NCBI GenBank assembly: GCA_037045455.1
Contig: JBAOIN010000003.1
Location: 248,001-312,000, forward strand
Source: JADKAV01 sp037045455
GTDB lineage: Bacteria > Actinomycetota > Actinomycetes > S36-B12 > UBA10799
Reading direction: 5' to 3'
DNA length: 64,000 nucleotides
The notes under the pieces were generated by a model, which did not search any database, was not told where the DNA came from, and saw only the letters and a program-made list of their open reading frames with translations. The position numbers and the translations under genes are program-made. Every line of letters starts with the position of its first letter. Position 1 is the first letter of the stretch. This document shows positions 1 to 8,345 of the stretch, piece by piece.

Positions 1-151
1 TCGTTCCGAAGTGGGGCGCAAAGGCGGGGAGTCCGGATCGTACGCGGACTGGACTCTCGATGATTTGAAGAAGCGCGCCAAGGAACTGGGTCTGCATGGG
101 TATTCGCGCCTGACGAAGAAGCAACTCATCGACGAACTCCGGGGCCACTAA
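1..151 (+). CDS. DUF7218/Rho-N-like small protein, 5' truncated
   Basis: The window opens inside this gene. The frame starting at base 2 reads 49 residues to a TAA at 149-151. It begins RSEVGRKGGESGSYADW and continues with a short SAP/Rho-N-like helix-turn-helix (LDDLKKRAKELGLHGYSRLTKKQLIDEL, split here only by description). This resembles the C-terminal half of small actinobacterial proteins with a Rho-termination-factor N-terminal-like fold (DUF7218), which are thought to bind nucleic acid. The stop overlaps the next start as TAATG, so it is the first visible gene of a translationally coupled operon. The family call is from memory of the motif; the N-terminus is not visible. Confidence 0.7.
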   Translation, partial: RSEVGRKGGESGSYADWTLDDLKKRAKELGLHGYSRLTKKQLIDELRGH

Positions 152-396
152 TGGGTGCCGCCAGCAATCAGCCCGGCCAGGTCGCGGGAACGCCGGCGAT
201 GCCCCAGTCCCCGTCGGAGACCGCAGATCCGCGGCCAGAGCGGCAGGGCGGAGAACACCGTGCCGCCGCTGCCGGCACACCAGCCCAGCCTGAGCGGGAG
301 ACGAAGGATCCGCCGCCTGGCCAAGAACAGCAACCAGAACAGGGGAGACCGGCGACCGAGCAACCGGCGCCGGAGGAGATCGGAGAAGACGGATGA
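151..396 (+). CDS. Pro/Glu/Gln-rich disordered small protein
   Basis: An 81-residue protein whose ATG overlaps the stop of the preceding gene (TAATG). It is very rich in Pro, Glu, Gln and Ala (for example PPPGQEQQPEQGRP), with no hydrophobic segment or recognisable fold, so it is probably intrinsically disordered. Its TGA overlaps the next ATG by four bases. I do not recognise a family. The coupling on both sides is the main reason to believe it is translated; composition alone would not distinguish it from GC-rich noise. Confidence 0.55.
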   Translation: MGAASNQPGQVAGTPAMPQSPSETADPRPERQGGEHRAAAAGTPAQPERETKDPPPGQEQQPEQGRPATEQPAPEEIGEDG

Positions 397-545
397 AGAA
401 GTTGTTCACGTACGTGGTCGTATTGGCCCTGGCCGCGCTGGCTGCCATGGTCGTCGTGAGGCGAAGGGCCGAAGCGGATTTGCCAATCGAAGGTCTGCGG
501 GAGGTGCCGCTGGCACCGGTCCCCACTGTTCAGGAGGTGCCATGA
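393..545 (+). CDS. Single-pass membrane small protein
   Basis: A 50-residue protein starting MKKLFTYVVVLALAALAAMV, that is, a short basic N-terminus and one transmembrane helix (about residues 5-22). An Arg-rich stop-transfer stretch (VVRRRAEA) and a Pro/Val-rich tail follow. It starts by ATGA overlap with the upstream gene and ends by ATGA overlap with the downstream one. It could also be a signal-anchor or uncleaved leader. Function unknown; it belongs to the four-gene coupled operon at the window start. Confidence 0.6.
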   Translation: MKKLFTYVVVLALAALAAMVVVRRRAEADLPIEGLREVPLAPVPTVQEVP

Positions 546-709
546 GTTTCTTCGGTGATCTGGGTAACCGTGTGAAGAAGGGCCTGCAGATGGTCTACGG
601 ATCCGCCCAGTTGGATCCAGTACGGGATCCTGTCGAGAACCTCGATCGCGAGCACGAAGGTGAGCCGAAACCGGCACCCGAACAGGCCAAGGACTGGGAT
701 CGCGGCTGA
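542..709 (+). CDS. Small charged protein, last gene of the coupled operon
   Basis: A 55-residue protein (MSFFGDLGNRVKKGLQMVYG then an acidic, Pro-containing tail). It begins with a possibly amphipathic segment and ends DWDRG. A good ribosome binding site (AGGAGG, 4 nt before ATG) sits in the end of the upstream gene, and the ATG overlaps that gene's TGA. The same bases are also open in a longer frame from about 155, but the SD and overlap support this start. Family not recognised. Confidence 0.55.
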   Translation: MSFFGDLGNRVKKGLQMVYGSAQLDPVRDPVENLDREHEGEPKPAPEQAKDWDRG

Positions 710-725
710 ACGTCCCGCGCCGAGA

Positions 726-1343
726 TCAATGCCGTTCGGCCTTGTGCGGAAGCAGGCACGCGGCGCCTAGGAGGAAGAACGCGGCACCGATGAACGTGCC
801 GAGGTTGTTCCAGAACGGGCTGCGGAACTCTCCGCTGGGCAGCAACGCCGCGCCCCACGCGGATGCGGCGAAGAAGACCGACCCCAGCATGTTTGACAAG
901 GTGATCACGTTGCTGCGGCCTTCGATCAGGTGATGACGTTTCGCGCGGGCGATCGGATGCCACGCAATCCAGCTGGAGATGAGGAAGAGGGCTGAGCCCA
1001 CCACGTCCGGACTCCACACCTGGCCGTAGGCAACCTGATCGGGCTGGAGCGCCATTACCAGAGCTCGCACAGTCATGACGTTGAAGGCGAGAGTCCCGGG
1101 GAACTGCACGGCAGCCGCCATCCAGTCCGGGTCGCGCATGCGGCGTTCGGGAGCCCTGTGTTCGGCAGCAAGCAGTTGCACACCTGCAGCGAACGTGAAG
1201 CAGACAGCGCCCACGACGAAGATGACGGACGAGATGATCGCGTCGACCTGCAGGGCGGATAGAACGGCTCCGGCGGCAAACAGCACCGAGCCGATGCCGA
1301 AGCCGTAGCCCATGCGGTACAGGTCGCGGATCTCGGGGTGCAC
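726..1343 (-). CDS. Multi-pass membrane protein, YrhK-like C-terminal region
   Basis: An integral membrane protein of about 205 residues with roughly six hydrophobic segments, including GIGSVLFAAGAVLSALQV, AIISSVIFVVGAVCFTFAAG and a last pair around VFFAASAWGAALL and FIGAAFFLLGAACLL. The C-terminal half resembles YrhK-type two-helix domains. I place the start at the GTG at 1343 rather than the in-frame GTG at 1349, because a TAGCGT hexamer ends exactly 6 nt upstream of 1343, as in many other genes here. It is divergent from the alpha-galactosidase gene. Function unknown; membrane topology is clear, family assignment weak. Confidence 0.7.
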   Translation of the reverse strand: MHPEIRDLYRMGYGFGIGSVLFAAGAVLSALQVDAIISSVIFVVGAVCFTFAAGVQLLAAEHRAPERRMRDPDWMAAAVQFPGTLAFNVMTVRALVMALQPDQVAYGQVWSPDVVGSALFLISSWIAWHPIARAKRHHLIEGRSNVITLSNMLGSVFFAASAWGAALLPSGEFRSPFWNNLGTFIGAAFFLLGAACLLPHKAERH

Positions 1344-1349
1344 AACCAC

Positions 1350-1355
1350 ACGCTA
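1350..1355 (-). promoter_or_regulatory. Leaderless -10 (TAGCGT) for the membrane protein
   Basis: TAGCGT on the minus strand, then 6 nt, then GTG (1343). This hexamer decides the start choice. Confidence 0.5.
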
Positions 1356-1394
1356 CTGATCAGTTTCCACGCGCATCGCGAGCGTGACCGTCCA

Positions 1395-1400
1395 TAGCCT
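1395..1400 (+). promoter_or_regulatory. Leaderless -10 (TAGCCT) for alpha-galactosidase
   Basis: TAGCCT, 6 nt, then the ATG at 1407. No Shine-Dalgarno sequence precedes this ATG, so transcription probably starts at the A of the start codon. Confidence 0.5.
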
Positions 1401-1406
1401 CAGAGC

Positions 1407-3453
1407 ATGAGCATCGAGGTGATCGGCGAGCGGTTCGGCCTGCACACCCGGAGCAGTTCCTACGTGTTCTGTGTGACCGATGCGGGCCTCCTGCGGCACC
1501 TGCACTGGGGCGGCCCGATTGCTCTGGACGATGTGATCGTCGAACCCCTGTGGGAGTTGTCGACCAACGACCTGATCCAAGACATCGTCCCCCAGGAGTA
1601 CCCAGCTCACGGACGCTTCCGCTATAGCGAGGCGTGTCTACGTGTGTGCTTCCCGGACGGCGGGCGGGAACTGGACCTGCGCTATGCAGCGCACCACGCA
1701 ACCGGCAACGAACTCGTGGTGCGACTCGCGGATCCGAAGGGTGTGCGCGTCGACCTGCACTACGAGGTTCTCGAGGACGTGATCCGGCGCTGGGCCGTCG
1801 TGTATGCCGAAACGGACGTGCTGATCGAGTCGGTCGCCTCCGCCCAGGTGCCGCTTCCGTTCTCGGATCTGACCTTGCGCAACGTGACAGGTCGCTGGGG
1901 CGCGGAGTTCCAGGAAATGACGGCGCCCGTACGGGCCAAGACGGTTCTGGAATCACGGCGGGGAATCTCCACCCATCACCACAACCCATTCGCGATCCTG
2001 TCCCGGGACGCCACGGAGACCGCGGGCCGGGTTTGGGGGGCCGCGCTGGAATGGGGCGGAAACACCAAGGTGGTCGCGGAGTTGACCCAGTACGGACAGA
2101 CCCTGCTGCAACTCGGGATCAACGACGCCGACCTGGGCTTGTCCCTGCTGGCTGGCGAATCGTTCACGACGCCGGCTGTCGCCATGGCCACGACCGTTGG
2201 CGGCTTAGACGCGATGAGCCAGGTCTTCCACGACTACGGACGCAGTCTGATGTCCGGGCTGCCCCGCCGCGTGCTCTACAACTCCTGGGAGGCGACCAAC
2301 TTCGCGGTGACCTGCGATGGCCAGATCGCGCTGGCCCAGCGCGCTGCGCGGATAGGTGCTGAGTTGTTCGTCGTCGACGATGGCTGGTTCGGCCGCCGCA
2401 CACCGGGTGAGGACGGTGGAATCCTGGACGGACTGGGGGACTGGTGGGTAGATCCCGGCAAGTTCCCGGATGGGCTCGCGCCGCTGATCGACGAGGTGCA
2501 CGGGTTGGGCATGCAGTTTGGCATCTGGGTGGAACCCGAGATGGTGAACCCGCAGTCCGATCTGTTCGCCGCGCACCCCGACTGGATCTATCACGAGGCT
2601 GGCCGCGAGAGCGACCTCGCGCGCGGACAGTACGTCCTCAATCTGACGCGCCCGGAGGTGCGCAGCTACGTGCTGGGCGCCCTCGACAGCCTGCTCAACG
2701 ACTACGACATCGCCTACCTGAAGTGGGACGCGAACCGCCCGATGTCCCAGGTCGGGGCGGCCCGCGACGTCTGGTACCGGCATATCGAAGCCGTCTACGA
2801 CATCGCCGCCGAACTCGAAGGTCCGGCACCCCGGTCTTCTGATCGAGGCGTGTGCGTCCGGTGGTGGCCGGATCGACTTCGGCACCCTGCGCATCTTCGA
2901 CGATTTCTGGACCAGCGATAACACCGACGCCCGCGACCGGCTGGACATCCACCGTGGCTACTCGCTGGTCTATCCTCCGCAGGCCATGCGGGCATGGGTC
3001 ACCGATGTGCCGAACTTCCTGTCCCAGCGCAGCATTCCGCTGGAATTCCGGTTCCACAGTGCGATGACGGGATCGCTGGGGATCGGGTCCGATCTGACCA
3101 AGTGCACCGACGACGAATTGACCGCGTATGCGAAATACGTGCAGGAGTACAAGGACCTGCGGCCCCTGATGCTCAGGCTGCACCGGCTGGAGGATCCCAG
3201 CACCAACGACTATCGGTTGTTCCAGTACTCCAGCGACGCTGGCGCAGTGCTCTTCGCATTCCTGCCCAGCAGCCGGATCGGGCACACGGCGACGACCGTG
3301 AGGCTGCGAGGTCTGGATCCTGACGCTCGCTACCGGTTCCGGTACGAATGGCAGGATCATGAGGCTCGCGGCGACTACCTGATGAACCGGGGACTGCGGC
3401 TATGGCTATTAGGGGATTACGCCAGCACCGTCATCCGATTCGATCGGGTGTGA
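1407..3453 (+). CDS. Alpha-galactosidase, GH36 (frameshifted)
   Basis: Hydrolyses terminal alpha-1,6-galactosyl residues of raffinose-type sugars or galactomannan side chains; no signal peptide, so cytosolic. About 681 residues once one base is removed. An N-terminal beta-sandwich (1-300) precedes a TIM barrel. Visible motifs are VVDDGWFG (about 320), the nucleophile Asp in LKWDANRP (about 441), CASGGGR and the acid/base Asp in SDNTDARDR (about 504). The frame changes near 2820: the first frame runs on to a stop at 2921 while the second carries CASGGGR and the rest of the barrel. One extra base around GAACTCGAAGGTCCGG explains it. Length and motifs fit an otherwise intact GH36 enzyme. Confidence 0.88.
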
Positions 3454-3467
3454 GAGTCTCGTCGGCC

Positions 3468-4695
3468 CTAGCCCGTGCGTTTGCCGGGTGGTCCGCGGCC
3501 TTGGATGAGGAGTGGGATGCCGTCGTCGCCCATGGTCACGTTGAAGTAGCCGAGGTGCAGGTCGTGGTGGCAGCGGGCGCACAGCAGGACCAGATTTCGG
3601 AGGTCGGTCAAACCGCCGTCTTTCCAGTGGATGATGTGGTGGGCTTCGGTGTATCGGGGCGGTTTCCCGCAGCACACGCAGCCCTTGTCCCGGGCTTTCA
3701 GCGCGGTCCACTGGTCTTTGCTGGCCCGCCGGGCGCTGCGGGCCAGTTGCAGCGGTTCGAAACCCTTCGGCCGGTTGACCCCGAAGATCACCGACATTGC
3801 CACGCTGCAGGACAGCAGGTCGAAGGTGTCCGGGCCCAGCACGTTGCCGTCTTCCAGGGCGGCCTGAAACCCGTCGGGCAGCCCGTCGATGTCGACCAGA
3901 ACGGTCAGCCCGGACACCCCCAACGGTGAGCGGTTGGCCCGGGCCAGCGAGATCACATCATCCAGGGCGTCGGCGCGGCGCTGCTTCGCGGCCGCGGGTG
4001 TCGTCGGCGCTGTCTTTGGCCATCAACGGTTGCAGCAGGTCGTTGAGCTTGGTCCCGGTGATCGCGTCGAGCAGCCCGTCGAGTTTCCACATGCCGTCCT
4101 GACGTTCATTCAGCGACACCCCACGCTTCTCACGCTGGGCGACGTGGTCGAGGTCAGCACCTTCCGGGATCGACTGGGTGATCAGCACATCCAGCAGCCG
4201 GCGCAGCTCCTTCGGATCGACCTGGGAGGCGACCTCGACCAGCCACGGCTCGTTGGCGGGGAAGTCCTCGATCCTTGGTGCGGCATGCTGTAAGGCCAGC
4301 ACCTGCCGGGTCCCGATCGCGCCAGCCCGGTAGGCCTCGGCCACCGCGGGCAGGTCGCGGAGTGCCCGGCCGGTCGAGACCATCCCGGACCCGACTGCGG
4401 GGGTGGTGTTTAGGGCCGCGGCGACCATGGTCCCGGTGGTTCCGGCGACCAGGGTCTGCGAGACCTTGCGGTTGTCGGCTTCGGCGGCCACCTCTGTGGT
4501 GTAGGCGTCGATCTGGTTCTGCAGCCGGCCCAGCAGTCCCAAGGATCCGGCCACCTCCTCCAGGGAAAGGTCTTGCGGCTTCGGCAGGCGGTTCACCAGC
4601 GCGGCGATTTCATCCAGCTGGGCCGGATGTTCGGTCGGCAGCGACTGGCGGATCCGGGCACGCCGATGCGCATTGTGAGAGATCTCCAACGACAC
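3468..4695 (-). CDS. DUF222 / HNH endonuclease protein (13E12 type, frameshifted)
   Basis: Two adjacent minus-strand frames together give an N-terminal DUF222 helical domain (LPKPQDLSLEEVAGSLGLLG onward) and a C-terminal HNH nuclease motif (CVCCGKPP, then TEAHHIIHWKDGG, NLVLLCARCHH). This is the actinobacterial 13E12-repeat family, present in many copies per genome and presumed to be a DNA endonuclease of unclear role. A single extra base near 3995 shifts the frame between DSADDTR and AAKQRRADALDDV. The start is uncertain: I use the GTG at 4695 just before SLEISHNAHRR, because residues further upstream look non-coding. About 408 residues after correction. Confidence 0.8.
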
Positions 4696-4855
4696 GACAC
4701 ACCCCCAAACCCAGAAGAAGAAAGAGAAGAAGGGCAGGCCCCGACTGCCAATCTCAGAATGACAGGAGGGTCTGACAAAACCGGGCCGCACGAATCCACA
4801 GCCCGGACAACCCAACCTGCGCATCGCATCCGCACACGTCCTGGTTACCGCTGAG

Positions 4856-4861
4856 TACAGT
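4856..4861 (+). promoter_or_regulatory. Leaderless -10 (TACAGT) for marR
   Basis: TACAGT, 6 nt, ATG at 4868. The same hexamer and spacing occur before the gene at 30422. Confidence 0.5.
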
Positions 4862-4867
4862 GACAAC

Positions 4868-5314
4868 ATGACGCGCTGGCTCTCCGAGCAGGAGCAGGGC
4901 TACTGGCGATCCTGGCTGGCCGCCAATCTCTTGGTCCCGGACCGGCTCGGCCGCGACCTCAATGAGCACACCGGCCTCACGATGGCCGACTACGAGATCC
5001 TTGTGTGGTTGTCCGAGACGGCCGAGCGCCGGCTTCGGATGAGCGAACTTGCCGATCTCACATTGTCCAGCCGCAGCCGGCTTTCCCACCAGATCGACCG
5101 CATGGAGAAGGCCGGATACGTCGAGCGGCAGGAGTGCACAGACGACCGTCGTGGCTTCTTCGCCGTGCTCACCGACAGGGGCTGGGAGGTCCTGGTCGAC
5201 GCCGCTCCGCATCACGTGGAAAGCGTTCGGCAGCGGATTGTGGAGGTGCTGACACCGGACGAATTCGCCGAACTCGGCCGCTTGAGCCAGAAGCTGGTCG
5301 ACGGCCTGGATTGA
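4868..5314 (+). CDS. MarR-family transcriptional regulator
   Basis: A 148-residue winged-helix regulator. The recognition region reads LTLSSRSRLSHQIDRMEKAGYV, followed by the wing RQECTDDRRGFFAVLTDRG, both typical of MarR proteins that bind as dimers to operators and release on binding a phenolic or other small ligand. Helices at both ends would form the dimer interface. It is monocistronic, transcribed away from the DUF222 gene and convergent with ppgK. Target genes cannot be inferred from position, because no efflux or catabolic gene is adjacent on the same strand. Confidence 0.87.
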   Translation: MTRWLSEQEQGYWRSWLAANLLVPDRLGRDLNEHTGLTMADYEILVWLSETAERRLRMSELADLTLSSRSRLSHQIDRMEKAGYVERQECTDDRRGFFAVLTDRGWEVLVDAAPHHVESVRQRIVEVLTPDEFAELGRLSQKLVDGLD

Positions 5315-5360
5315 GGATTTCGGTGCCTGTCTTGGGCGCTGCGCCCGGAACCGGGGAGCC

Positions 5361-6137
5361 TCAGTAATCCATGTCCCAGATCCGGATTCCGCCCAGGATC
5401 CCGGCAGTGTTTGGCACGATCTTGGCCTTGGGCCCCAGGTCGGCCGCGGACAGCTGCTTAGCGTTGCCGCCGCCGACGTAGATGCGGTCGTAGAACAGGA
5501 ACTCGTCGAAGATCTCCATGGCTTCCAGCACCCGCTTGCGCCACTTCTTGTTGCCGATCTCCTTGCGCGCACCGTTGCCGACGTAGTCGTCGAAGTCGCC
5601 ACCGTGCCCGGTTGGCGCGTGCGAGAGCTCCATGTGGGGAATCAGCTTGCCCTCGTGGAATACGGCCGTGCCGCAGCCGGTGCCCAACGTCATGACGAAC
5701 TCGAACCCCTTGCCTTCGACGACCGCGCAGCCCTGGACATCGGCGTCGTTGGCAACTTTCACCGGGACGTCGAACTCGTCGGCGAGCGCTGTCGCGAGGT
5801 CGAAGTTGTGCCACTTGTTGGCCATCCCGTTGTCGCGCGGACCGTTGTACTCCAGTCGCGAGAGCGACGGGATGTTGAGCACACGGCCGCTCCGGACCAG
5901 ACCGGGGAAGCCCACCGAGGCCCGGGAGGCGGCTGGCAACTGTGCCTTGAGTTCGCTGAGCTTCTCGACCAGCAACGTGGGTGGGCACGGGTAGGGGGTT
6001 TCGATGCGCACGCGGTCGGCGATCATCTGACCTCCGATGTCGAGCACGCTGGCCTTGAGCCCCGAACCCCCGACGTCGATCGCCAGGGTGAGGACATCGG
6101 GCGGCCAGACGGTCGTTGCGTGCGGGGACTCGGTCAT
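5361..6137 (-). CDS. ppgK: Polyphosphate glucokinase-type ROK kinase
   Basis: A 258-residue sugar kinase phosphorylating glucose to glucose-6-phosphate, in the actinobacterial family that uses polyphosphate and/or ATP. It shows the phosphate-binding N-terminus LAIDVGGSGLKASVLD, the sugar-site segment KVANDADVQG with catalytic Asp, the second phosphate motif MTLGTGCGTAVF and the adenosine region YVGGGNAKQL. The ROK zinc-binding cysteine cluster is absent, as expected for the PPGK branch. The ATG lies one base after the stop of map (TGACATG), so the two are cotranscribed. A longer frame upstream of the ATG is discounted because it lies inside map. Confidence 0.88.
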   Translation of the reverse strand: MTESPHATTVWPPDVLTLAIDVGGSGLKASVLDIGGQMIADRVRIETPYPCPPTLLVEKLSELKAQLPAASRASVGFPGLVRSGRVLNIPSLSRLEYNGPRDNGMANKWHNFDLATALADEFDVPVKVANDADVQGCAVVEGKGFEFVMTLGTGCGTAVFHEGKLIPHMELSHAPTGHGGDFDDYVGNGARKEIGNKKWRKRVLEAMEIFDEFLFYDRIYVGGGNAKQLSAADLGPKAKIVPNTAGILGGIRIWDMDY

Positions 6138-6138
6138 G

Positions 6139-6990
6139 TCAACCCTCCGGCGTCGTGAGGATCTCGGAGCCGGTGTCGGTGACCAGGATCGTGTGCTCAA
6201 ACTGCGCCGTGCGCCTGCGATCCTTGGTGACCACCGTCCAGCCGTCGTCCCAGATCTCGTAATTGATGGTTCCGAGCGTGAGCATAGGCTCAATCGTGAA
6301 CGTCATGCCTGTTTCCAGAATCAGGGAGGCGGACGGATCGTCGTAGTGCGGAACGATCAGGCCGGAGTGGAACGCGGTCCCGATCCCGTGACCGGTGAAG
6401 TCACGCACCACGCCGTAACCGAAGCGCTTGGCATAGGACTCGATCACCCGGCCGACCACGTTGAGCGTGCGACCCGGGGCGACAGCTTTGATGGCGCGCA
6501 TGGTCGCCTCGTGGGTGCGCTCGACCAGCAGCCGGGACTCCTCGTCGACGTCTCCGGCCAGGAAGGTGGCATTGGTGTCCCCATGCACCCCGTGGATGTA
6601 GGCGGTGATGTCGATGTTGACGATGTCGCCGTCCTGCACTTCGGTGGTGTCCGGGATGCCGTGGCAGATGACTTCGTTCAACGACGTGCACAGACTCTTG
6701 GGGAAGCCTCGGTAGCCCAGCGTCGAGGGGTAGGCGCCGTGGTCGCAGAGGAACTCGTGCCCGATGGCGTCGAGGCGATCTGTGCTCACTCCCGGTTCAA
6801 CGTTGCGCCCGACCTCCTGCAGGGCCTGCGCGGCGATCCGCCCGGCGATCCGCATGTTGTCGATCGTCTCGGCGTCCTTGACCTCGGGACCGAAGTACGG
6901 CGAGGGCTGCGGGCGGCCCACGTACTCGGGCCGCTCGATCTCCGCGGGCACCACGCGGATTGGGGACACGCGGCCAGGGCTGAGGGTCAT
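6139..6990 (-). CDS. map: Methionine aminopeptidase, type I
   Basis: Removes the initiator methionine from nascent proteins. 283 residues, with the short N-terminal extension seen in actinobacterial MapB-type enzymes (through PEYVGRPQPSPYFG) and then the pita-bread domain. Expected metal ligands are visible: Asp in VNIDITAYIHG, Asp in GDTNATFLAG, His in GHGIGTAFHS, Glu in FTIEPML, Glu in FEHTILV. It heads a two-gene operon with ppgK. A TAGAAT hexamer ends 6 nt before the ATG, and no Shine-Dalgarno sequence is seen, so the mRNA is probably leaderless. Confidence 0.93.
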   Translation of the reverse strand: MTLSPGRVSPIRVVPAEIERPEYVGRPQPSPYFGPEVKDAETIDNMRIAGRIAAQALQEVGRNVEPGVSTDRLDAIGHEFLCDHGAYPSTLGYRGFPKSLCTSLNEVICHGIPDTTEVQDGDIVNIDITAYIHGVHGDTNATFLAGDVDEESRLLVERTHEATMRAIKAVAPGRTLNVVGRVIESYAKRFGYGVVRDFTGHGIGTAFHSGLIVPHYDDPSASLILETGMTFTIEPMLTLGTINYEIWDDGWTVVTKDRRRTAQFEHTILVTDTGSEILTTPEG

Positions 6991-6996
6991 AGGGTG

Positions 6997-7002
6997 ATTC
7001 TA
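6997..7002 (-). promoter_or_regulatory. Leaderless -10 (TAGAAT) for map-ppgK
   Basis: TAGAAT on the minus strand ends 6 nt before the ATG at 6990. Confidence 0.55.
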
Positions 7003-7043
7003 GGTGCGCCCACGGGCGGCGGACGAGACCCTCGGAGGTGGCG

Positions 7044-7232
7044 ATGAAGTGGTACTACTGCCTGGTTCACAACCGCGTCGAGCCTGAGAAGGGCTGCGCG
7101 AACTCCGAGCGGCTCGGGCCCTACGACTCCGAGGAGCAGGCGTCGCACGCCTTCGAGATTGCGCGCAAGCGCAACGACGAGTGGGACGCCGGCGACCGGG
7201 AGTGGAACGCCGGCAAGCCCGACGCGGACTGA
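7044..7232 (+). CDS. Small SPOR-like domain protein
   Basis: A 62-residue protein beginning MKWYYCLVHNRVEPEKGC and containing GPYDSEEQASHAFEIARKRN, a pattern I associate with short actinobacterial proteins annotated as SPOR domain-containing. No signal peptide or membrane segment. The ATG at 7044 is preferred over the GTG at 7038 because GGAGG at 7033-7037 lies at the right distance. It is divergent from map. Role unknown; the annotation rests on family resemblance, not on visible catalytic residues. Confidence 0.7.
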   Translation: MKWYYCLVHNRVEPEKGCANSERLGPYDSEEQASHAFEIARKRNDEWDAGDREWNAGKPDAD

Positions 7233-7254
7233 CGTGCGCCCGCTGGGGGGGTTT

Positions 7255-7303
7255 TGTCGCGTTGTTGGCGTTCCACCCGGCGTGTCCCGCCAACAACGCG
7301 ACA
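7255..7303. repeat. Perfect 16-bp inverted repeat
   Basis: TGTCGCGTTGTTGGCG at 7255-7270 and its exact complement at 7288-7303, with a 17-nt loop. It lies between the SPOR-like gene and npdG, both on the plus strand. No T-run follows, so it is not a classic terminator. Structurally it belongs with the other intergenic word-repeat elements of this window. Confidence 0.85.
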
Positions 7304-7334
7304 GTGAGACCAACTTCGCAACAAAACTGACCGG

Positions 7335-7976
7335 GTGACAATGACGATCGCAGTTCTCGGAGGCACCGGACCGCAGGGCCGCGGTCTGGCCTTGCGCTGG
7401 GCGGTGGCAGGTCAGCAGGTCGTGATCGGCTCCCGTGACGCCGCGCGGGCGCAACAGGTTGCGGGTGAACTCGGCCACGGCATCACCGGAGCCGCGAACC
7501 TGCAGGCCGCGCAGCAGGCCGACATCGTGCTGGTGGCGGTGCCCTACGAGGGGCATTCCGCACTGCTGAGGGACGTGGCCCCGGCGCTCGCGGGCAAGAT
7601 CCTCATCGACTGCGTCAATCCGCTCGGCTTCGACAAGCAGGGGGCCTTCCCGCTGGCGGTGCCGGAGGGGTCGGCCGCCCAGCAAGCCGTCGCCTGCGTG
7701 CCAGAAGCGCGAGTCGTCGCAGCCTTCCATCACGTGAGCGCAGTCCTGCTGGAGGACCTGTCGCAGGAGCTGGACATCGACATTCTCGTGCTGTCGGAGG
7801 ACCGGGAAGCCGCCGACGAGGTGATCGCGCTGGCCGGCCTGGTCCCTGGGATGCGCGGGGTCTTCGCCGGTCGTTTGCGCAATGCCAATCAGGTGGAGTC
7901 CCTGACCGCGAACCTGATCAGCATTAACCGTCGCTACAAGGTCCACGCCGGTATTCGGGTCACGGACCTGCCGTGA
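7335..7976 (+). CDS. npdG: NADPH-dependent F420 reductase
   Basis: Transfers hydride between F420 and NADP(H). 213 residues with an N-terminal dinucleotide-binding motif (MTIAVLGGTGPQGRGLALR) and the family segments VIGSRD and DCVNPL. The C-terminal part (NANQVESLTANLISINRRY) is the conserved dimer/F420-site region. The first codon may be GTG at 7335 or ATG at 7341; neither has a strong Shine-Dalgarno sequence. Its stop overlaps the next GTG. The gene implies that the host makes or uses coenzyme F420, which fits an actinobacterium. Confidence 0.88.
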   Translation: MTMTIAVLGGTGPQGRGLALRWAVAGQQVVIGSRDAARAQQVAGELGHGITGAANLQAAQQADIVLVAVPYEGHSALLRDVAPALAGKILIDCVNPLGFDKQGAFPLAVPEGSAAQQAVACVPEARVVAAFHHVSAVLLEDLSQELDIDILVLSEDREAADEVIALAGLVPGMRGVFAGRLRNANQVESLTANLISINRRYKVHAGIRVTDLP

Positions 7977-8257
7977 AACCCGGCCACGACGCCCAGGACT
8001 ACGCCGGGCGCATCGCACACGGGCTGCAGGTCGAGCGCACGCTGATCTGGCTCGGGTACTGCGTAGCGGTGGTGGGGCTGCTGGCCATCGGCTACGAAAT
8101 CATGTCGGCGATCGCTGGAGCCACCTCCTGGTCGAGGGCGGTGGTGACCGCCTTCGGCATCCTGGCGGTCACGGTCCTGTCCGGGGCTACTGCATACGGC
8201 TCGGGGACGAACGTGGGCCTGGCGGCGGTCCGGCTGCAGCGCGATCTCAGCAAGTAG
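7973..8257 (+). CDS. Two-helix membrane protein
   Basis: A 94-residue protein starting at a GTG that overlaps the npdG stop (GTGA). It has two hydrophobic segments, TLIWLGYCVAVVGLLAIGYEI and AVVTAFGILAVTVLSGATAY, and a basic C-terminal tail (RLQRDLSK). No family recognised. Translational coupling to npdG suggests co-expression; there is nothing to show a functional link. Confidence 0.65.
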   Translation: MKPGHDAQDYAGRIAHGLQVERTLIWLGYCVAVVGLLAIGYEIMSAIAGATSWSRAVVTAFGILAVTVLSGATAYGSGTNVGLAAVRLQRDLSK

Positions 8258-8261
8258 GCGC

Positions 8262-8338
8262 CACTTCGGCTTCTAGCCCATTTGTTCACTTCGCCCCCGG
8301 AGGCTACGTGCCAGAAGTGATCAAACGGGCCAGAACTG
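8262..8338. repeat. Word-repeat element (2 forward, 2 inverted)
   Basis: The word CACTTCGGC (8262) recurs as CACTTCGCC (8287), and then in inverse as CCAGAAGTG (8311) and CCAGAACTG (8330). Within it, 22-nt arms at 8271-8292 and 8314-8335 pair at 19 positions. It lies in the convergent gap before panB and shares its word with the element near 39.9 kb. Confidence 0.7.
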
Positions 8339-8345
8339 CTTGAAC

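Noticed and set aside
5315..5360. Terminator between marR and ppgK
   Set aside because: The GGGCGC-T-GCGCCC dyad has too small a loop and no T-run.
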